The notes under the pieces: model-generated
The model's database searches: none
What the model saw: the letters and a program-made list of their open reading frames with translations, nothing else
What the model was told of the DNA's origin: nothing
Assembly: GCA_964034945.1 (NCBI GenBank)
Contig: OZ035962.1
Coordinates: 107,208,034 to 107,272,033, forward strand
DNA from: Chrysopilus asiliformis
Taxonomy: Eukaryota > Arthropoda > Insecta > Diptera > Rhagionidae
Reading direction: 5' to 3'
DNA length: 64,000 nt
Position numbers and translations under genes: made by a program
Shown here: one piece after another, positions 57,607 through 64,000 of the stretch
Position numbering within the stretch: position 1 is the first letter of the stretch
How the letters are laid out: each line of letters starts with the position of its first letter

Positions 57607-58773
57607 GTGTTGACAATGTCGAAATAAGAATTAGTTCAAAAAGAAACCGATGGCTGACACGTTATTTTACGGGTTGCCCTTTTTAGAAAACTGAAATTTT
57701 GCTGACCTGTTTTAGAGGACTAAAACTTTGAAGATTTGTATTTAGGAGATCGATTTTCAGGGTCTCTTTAAACTCTCGAAGACCACCGCATTGCGATCGA
57801 ATGTTCACCAGTTACGCCACTTTTTCTTTTTTTTCCAAAAACCGGATGTCCAACCAAAAAGTTTATTCAACAAAAAGCTCGTCGAACATTCTATGTAAAT
57901 TTTTCTACGCAATATTTTCCCTAAATAATTAATCTCATTTTTTCCTCAACATCATTAGAACTTAATATTGTTGTAATTCAAATAAAACTCTTTGTTTTTA
58001 CGCTTTTAGATGGTTTTAGATGGTTTCAATTTCCTTGAAACTGATTCTGTTTGATATCTTCTTCTAACATATATCAGAATTCTATTATTAATAACAACAT
58101 TAGAATACAATCAATGAATACAAACAATGAATATTAAAAACTTGTATAATCCCATAAGATTTGAGTGATGCGTAAGAACAGATATAATAAATCCAACGGA
58201 ATGTGATTCAACACGATCTCCGTGGGTAATATTGTGTTTTTTTTATACTTTGTACATGAGTATATATTTAGCTCGATTAATACAAAAAGGTTTAATATTG
58301 TAATTAATTATGCGCAATATAGTTCATCAAATATGCCCATCAGCATGATGTCTTATCGCACGAGGTTTTACTGCGACGACATTTCAGAAACTATACTCGC
58401 ATATACAGAACGCGTCGAGAGAACATGATGCGCAATGAATTTTGTTTTGTTTTGAAAGTTTAGTGTTATTTTTATTATTATTGTTAAAGTTCGTGAATTA
58501 CGAAATAGAAAAAAAAACAGTTTTCCTCTGATAATACGTTACAAAAAAAAAACCGCTTCAGCGGAAATCGAATTAAATGTGAAATTCAATTGAATTGGAA
58601 AGCAGCGGAGTTTCAATATTTCTTATCTAAAATTGGAATGGGTAGCTAAATTAGCGTGAGGTATGTTTGAAGAATCCAATGTGAACGATAAAAAAGGAAA
58701 ATAAGTAGGAATGTAAGGAAGATTTTTCTCGGATGTGAAAACATCCACAAAAAAATTATAACATTTTGTTATA
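57607..58773. other. Unassigned sequence
   Basis: Nothing recognised. Confidence 0.4.
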
Positions 58774-59862
58774 CAGTAATCCCTCCAACTGCGCGGTAGA
58801 TACGTTCCACAAAAAGAGCGCGCAAACCGAAACCGCGCACTGTGAACCCTATTTTGTATGAAATTTTGGGGTTAGGAGCATGCTTTTTTAAACGAAAATT
58901 ATAAAAAAATATCAGTTGTGGTCAACACAAAACTTTCTTCTACAAAATCTACGACCCTGCGCAATTTACGCTAGAGCCCTGTCGCGTTGTCAACCTAAGA
59001 CGACCTCCCAATAAATTCTTGGTTTATTCAAAAATATCAAAAACGTACAAAATTTGAGATAACTTGAGAACTGTAAAAGATATCAATTTACGGTAAATGG
59101 CAAAAATGTAGAAAATGTTAACATCTTTAATTATTCTTTTAACTGATTTGTCGAAAAACCGTTAGTTTGCAAATTATTCGCAAACATATGATTTTTTACA
59201 TATTAATGAAAATATCTCAATAACGGTAAAAGATAACGGATAACAGTAAAAGACAAAATTGTGCAGAATGCCATTCTCATTAATTCACTTCATACATTCA
59301 GTCAGCAAAACCCCGTTAGTTTTCGAGATAATCGCAAAAAACTGTTTTTTTGGAAATAACGGTTTATCTCGATAACAGGTGGAGATATCGAGTTATAGCT
59401 AAAGACAAAAGTGTGGGAAATTTTATTTTCTCCAAGTTTTGTCATACTTAAGGCCACTAAAAAACGCGTAGTTTGGGAGTAAATCGAGAAAAACGAAATT
59501 GCGATTTTTGAAAAACCGCCATTTTGGATACTTCCGGTTAACGGATTTCCACCAAAAGTTGATAGGATCGTCCCATTTCAGGACCCAACATGCCTATAAA
59601 ATTTCATGGCGCTAGCTCTATTAGTTTTTGAGAAATCTTGTACACAGACTGACAGACTGACAGACAGACTGACAGACTGACAGACTGACAGACAGAAAGA
59701 CATTTTTTAAATATGACTCCAATCGACTCAGGAGTGATCGGGAAGTGTTTTTTAGGCAAAATTAAGAGGTCGAAATTTTTCATGAATACAATACTTTATT
59801 ATACTCCGTAGAAGAAAGTAAAAACCGCGCAGTTAAAAACCACGCAGTTGGAGGGATTACTG
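58774..59862. mobile_element. pogo-like MITE carrying a family D insertion
   Basis: The ends are CAGTAATCCCTCCAACTGCG and CGCAGTTGGAGGGATTACTG, a perfect 20-bp inverted pair. TA lies on both sides (58772-58773 and 59863-59864). CCGCGCA-like motifs repeat near both ends. Most of the interior is the family D repeat, so the MITE itself is roughly 190 bp. Confidence 0.85.
58932..59825 (+). repeat. Interspersed repeat family D, full-length copy 3
   Basis: Starts ACTTTCTTCTACAAAATC and ends GTAGAAGAAAGT, a short inverted pair. The interior has several CTCGATAACGGTAAAAGATA-type repeats, and a (GACAGACT)n run lies at 59650-59697. The design (short inverted ends, internal near-repeats, GACA microsatellite) parallels families A and B. 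The class is unknown. Confidence 0.65.
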
Positions 59863-60074
59863 TATTTTTTATGACCTGTAAGCCGAGAAATTCCAATAGA
59901 GTTCAATGCTAAAAAGGTTGAGTAAAAAACATGAATCGAAATGATTATATGGTTTAACACAGAAAACGAAAATCTTGAACTCGGTATGATATTCAGTGTC
60001 TCGCAAAACTAATTCTTCAGGAATTGGTCGCAGTCGAAATACATATAGGGGAGGGGAGTCTTAGGGGACGGGTC

Positions 60075-60221
60075 GGTCGACAAATGTTTAGAAACGGTCG
60101 ACAAATGTTTAGAAACGGTTGACAAATGTTTAGAAACGGTCGACAAATGTTTAGAAACGGTCGACAAATGTTTAGAAATGGTCGACAAATGTTTAGAAAC
60201 GGTCGACAAATGTTTAAAAAC
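60075..60221. repeat. 21-bp minisatellite, seven units
   Basis: Seven tandem copies of GGTCGACAAATGTTTAGAAA plus one base (units start at 60075, 60096, 60117, 60138, 60159, 60180 and 60201), with three substitutions in all. Because 21 is divisible by three, open frames of seven-residue repeats appear on both strands. I treat them as artefacts. Confidence 0.92.
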
Positions 60222-63200
60222 AGGAAATTTTTGCTTCGCCTATGGACTGAGCACGGAACTAGGGCTTATAGTCCAGAAATTCGGAGGAGGTGGCAAGGTA
60301 TTGAAACCTCGTACAGACCAGTCTCCCAACAATTTTTCTTCAGCCGTCAAGAGAAGAATTCAGAAGGGGACTTAATTTTTAGGGAGCCTACAAGTATTTT
60401 TCGCGGAGGGCTCGCCGTTTGTAGAACAAAAAAAAAGTACAATTCATAAAACAGTACAATTCATGGATCCTGATAAGTTTACCAATTGCGTATCTGCGTA
60501 TTTTTACGCGAAATGTTTCCTGAACGCATCTGTCAAAGAAATCGATCAGTTGCTCGGTTGCCTACTTTCAGAAGTTACAAAATTAGAAGTTGAAAATGCC
60601 GAGAATCAGTAAAAAATTGCAATTAATTAAAATATGGGAATAAATGGTACAAAAGAAATTCTTATTGTTGCAACTGAACTTCACAATTTCTCAAAATCTG
60701 CGTATTTGACGTTTCAGTGAGTTTAGGACGTTGTCAGCAAAAAGATCGAGTAAATCTATGGGTATCGCGTAAAAGATTTCCATACAAATTTTGACAGTTA
60801 ATTTACGAGGTGGTAAACTTATGTGCTTTACGCTAATTACGAGGCTTTTCCGAGATTCCATGAATACCCCTAACCAATTTTACTCAATGTTGAATACATT
60901 TAATGCCATGATTTTAGTAAACCAACATTTTTTATGAGTGTACAAAAAAATCCAACCACTTTTCTCACTTTCGGATGTTGTAGTATCTTTTCTCCACCAT
61001 CAACCAAAACGAATAAAAGTCGAATGACCTCTGAATGACATTCGAGCCGGAAGCAACCCTTCGCCTAAAATTCCATACCCAAGCCACAAAGGTGGTCGAT
61101 TTCTCCCTCTTCACTTCCGCTTCACCTGTTGATTCTCGCGTAAATGCATGTGAGCTGAAGATAATATCGAGGATTCTTCGACGCGTAGTCGACCTCACAA
61201 GTATACCTGCTTAGCACGAGGCCCAGCCACCATCAATCGATCTAACCGGAGGGTAATTTAATAGTAGGTGCTGGATGTCTTTGTAACTATGCCGAACAAA
61301 GAATGAGAGACAGAAAGTAATGAACATTAAATAAACGAGCCCCAATTCAATTTCGCTGGAACAAGGCTTCATCGTTTCGCCTATGCTCGTTAACGACACA
61401 ACATGGAGCATTCTAGTACGATGGCGGGAAGGAGGGGCAAGCGAATGGAATGGATCCCAAACATCATACCTTATCAACTTTGCGAACCTGTTTTTTTTTA
61501 TGAAACCGGAGTCCACACACCTCCACCAATCCTTATAGCCACCCCTCATGTACTCATGATTAGATTCGGGGTGGCCGACCCGGAACTTATTTATTGTTTG
61601 CTTTGATTTCTTTTTTATTGCGATTGTTTCCTTCGTCGTCGAAGACCTAGGAATGTTGAAACGGATCCACACGAAATTTTTCACCCATCAGGAAGGGAAA
61701 TTCATACCGGGATAGGCTCGCACCAAGTCAAATTGAATTGGTTACGTCGCAGTTGGGGAGGATTTCGAAAGAAAAAAAAAATAATTTCAAAGAAATTGAA
61801 GGAAAAGATCGATAACCCACTGGAGGAAGACACAATAATCGCATAGTCTATATTTGCGAAAAAAGAAAACAAACGGCGTAGTACGATGACTGCTTAAGTG
61901 AATTTTTATCTATCGCCTCTGCTTGCTTTTGCTTCGATCCAAAGAAGCTAATCAGCGAATTCACACCAGCGAAATTTTTTTCGCTTTGGTTTTTTCATTA
62001 TCGACGAGCCTCCACTCAATTTTTTTGCAGAACTTTTTCAAGAATTTTTAATTCAGTTGAGGTAAAATCGCAGAGAAACATGCAGAGAACCGGACACCAA
62101 GCGAATGACACAAAAACAAGCTTTTCGGCGGTTATCGAACTTTTTTCCCGATGGCTTTCTTGAGAAACTTGAAAAAAAAACAAAAACTTTTACACCCACA
62201 ACCATTTTTATACCACTATACCGTTAGCTTCTTATTAAAAACCGTTCTTTCAATCGTCTTCTTGATCTACAGATATTATATAGAGCGCGAGGGCAGCGAA
62301 CCGTATTTGATAAAAAAAGGACCGCATTAAAAGTTCATTTCACGAAAAATATTTCTTCCTTGTTTTACTCCTTCTTCTACTAGTCATCCAGCTATATATT
62401 CAAAACTGCCCAGAGATCTATAATTTCAAATGGCTTCCAGTCAGTTCATACTGGTAGTGGAGTTAACCAATAAACTTGACCCCACTCCAACCAATTTGGG
62501 TCAATCGTAATAAGGATAGCGACCATGTGTCAAATGTCACTTTGACAGCTGTCAAACTAAAATTGTGATTGACAGATCAAACGAATTCAACATTATAGTG
62601 GAAATGTGGCAACAAGGCCGAATTAAATATTTATACATTTAACGAAATCATCATCGATAACTTATGTTGGAGCGGCAAAGAGCGGGCCAATAAATAAGAC
62701 GCAGACTCTAAGCGAAACTGGTAAGATGTTTATCTCTTAGTAGTCAGAGAAGAGCAAGCTAAAACGGCCTCCACGAAAAACATTACGAGTCTTTATTAAT
62801 TCATTTTTGGTGGATGAGCTTTTTCGGGGTGGTTCTTCTTTTTTTTTTTGTTTTCTCTGGATCAATGGACCACCTTGAAGGGGGGAGATGGAGGTCTAGC
62901 AGAAGTATTTTTTAAGAGATACTTTACTTTGTTATGACTGCAAGAAGGCGATTTTGTGTCATAGGCTTTTGTGAGATCTTCATGTAAGTAATAAAATAAA
63001 GAGGTGGACAAGTTAAAACTAATAAAACTTTAAATTTCTCTACTTATTGGAAATGAGTGCGAATTTTTTTAAAATTCGTACAATTTGTTTTCAGAAATGA
63101 AAAAGTGATTGAAAATTTGTTAGTAATACCGCGAATATCCTCTTTTCAATTTTTTCTCTGGAAAATTATCTAACAAAAATGCATTTCGCACACTTCGTGA

Positions 63201-63233
63201 TTCGCACATTTCGCGCACTTCGCCACCAAAATC
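60222..63233. other. Unassigned sequence
   Basis: A perfect 16-bp palindrome TTTGACAGCTGTCAAA lies at 62541-62556. No gene recognised. Frames near 60970-61690 have no domain. Confidence 0.4.
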
Positions 63234-63594
63234 GTGCGATTTTCGGACTTCTTCCTTTGGGATTATCTCAAGAGTAAGATAACCCCAAAGAAATGCCAAC
63301 AAATCAACAACAGTTCAACAGTTCAGGTCTATGTCAACAAATCAACAACAGTTCAACAGCTGTGGGATGAGATAATAAGGCATATTCGTGGGATCAAGGA
63401 GCAATTATGCAGATATGTCATCAAAAATATTGACCTTCGAGTGGAGGTGTGGTGCCACGAAGCCTTGGCGAACATTTGAGCAATATTATCTTTCACACAT
63501 AATTGACATGTGCCAAATAACATGATTCAATAAAAAAATTAACAAATAACATTGTCTTGTTAACATCGGTCCAAGCCGTTGGAACACCCTGTAT
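63234..63594 (+). pseudogene. Tc1/mariner-like transposase tail with 3' terminus
   Basis: The frame 63234-63479 reads FFLWDYLKSK, then STTVQQLWDEIIRHIRGIKE and an NIDLRVEVW stretch, resembling the C-terminus of insect mariner-like transposases after the last catalytic residue. A tandem duplication of AACAAATCAACAACAGTTCA interrupts it. Just upstream another frame gives SPPKSCDF, a decayed version of the usual SPDLxPxDF motif, so there is a frameshift. GGAACACCCTGTATA at about 63584 looks like the right terminal repeat. No matching left end is present, so the element is 5'-truncated. Confidence 0.65.
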
Positions 63595-64000
63595 ATTGCA
63601 AGAAAAACAATTTGATAGTATATTCGGAAAATTAGCAAATAAATAGACAAACGAACTGGTAATCTTTAAATCTGTTTGCAAATTAAGAAAATTCTCATCG
63701 TTTCGAAAACAAAAATAAAAAAAAAACTTCACTCATATCTTGCTGCATGGAAAATGGAAATGTTTTCAGAAACAAAAAAATACAATTTAAGACCACGTTA
63801 ACAATGTAAACAATTTTGTTATTTTTCAACATATTCTCCCCTGCCCTCGCCAGTCTTCGAATGAATTCTCTTCAAAGTAGCGCCAACCATCAGCCAGAAT
63901 CTTGAGCAATAAGTTTTGCATTGCGTTGCGTTGTGTAGTGTTGCGCCGCGATTAATAAGTGACTGGCAATGTTGAACATATTCTCGCTTAGACGGACAGA
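63595..64000. other. Unassigned sequence at the window edge
   Basis: A somewhat GC-richer stretch starts at about 63840. No coding match recognised before the window ends. Confidence 0.35.

Noticed and set aside
60009..60209. ORFs with seven-residue repeats on both strands
   Set aside because: They follow from the 21-bp minisatellite unit length.

Overview
The window is eukaryotic nuclear DNA, very AT-rich, and best explained as part of an insect genome, possibly a fly. It holds short introns with GT...AG borders, a conserved animal gene, and dense terminal-inverted-repeat (TIR) DNA transposons. Several repeats resemble the DINE-1/Helentron elements known from Drosophila. There are no bacterial operons, rRNA genes, convincing tRNAs or CRISPR arrays. 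Most long open frames here are not genes; several lie inside palindromic or tandem repeats.

One host gene is clear. A yippee-like (YPEL) zinc-binding protein lies on the minus strand between 13,002 (start) and 8,532 (stop), in four coding exons with consensus splice sites and an intact 114-residue product. Likely 5' UTR exons lie at 13,003-13,291 and from 13,455 to about 13,870. Intron 1 (9,021-12,900) carries two adjacent foldback MITEs.

The rest is mostly transposon archaeology. Region 14.3-15.2 kb is a dead Tc1/mariner element with matching ends. Region 16.8-19.6 kb has two copies of a DINE-like repeat. Region 22.0-24.1 kb is a non-autonomous hAT-like element with an 8-bp target site duplication (TSD), and inside it sits a PIF/Harbinger element with a 3-bp TSD and a spliced, truncated transposase. 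A 385-bp near-perfect palindrome at 25.6 kb repeats the one in the YPEL intron. Three copies of a CACTCAG-ended MITE lie at 27.6, 35.1 and 37.2 kb. A cluster of three DINE-like repeats lies at 30.5-31.8 kb. Eroded LINE tails lie at 37.0, 39.8, 47.5 and 56.4 kb.

The most notable locus is 52.7-56.4 kb. It is a Russian-doll nest: a hAT-like MITE interrupted by a second hAT-like element, which is itself interrupted by a complete 2,357-bp hAT transposon. That inner element has perfect 8-bp TSDs and an apparently intact 516-residue, two-exon transposase. Further right are a PIF/Harbinger deletion derivative (57.0-57.6 kb), a pogo-like MITE with another repeat inside it (58.8-59.9 kb), a 21-bp minisatellite (60.1 kb) and a decayed Tc1/mariner-like transposase tail (63.2 kb). 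Long stretches between these hold nothing I can identify.
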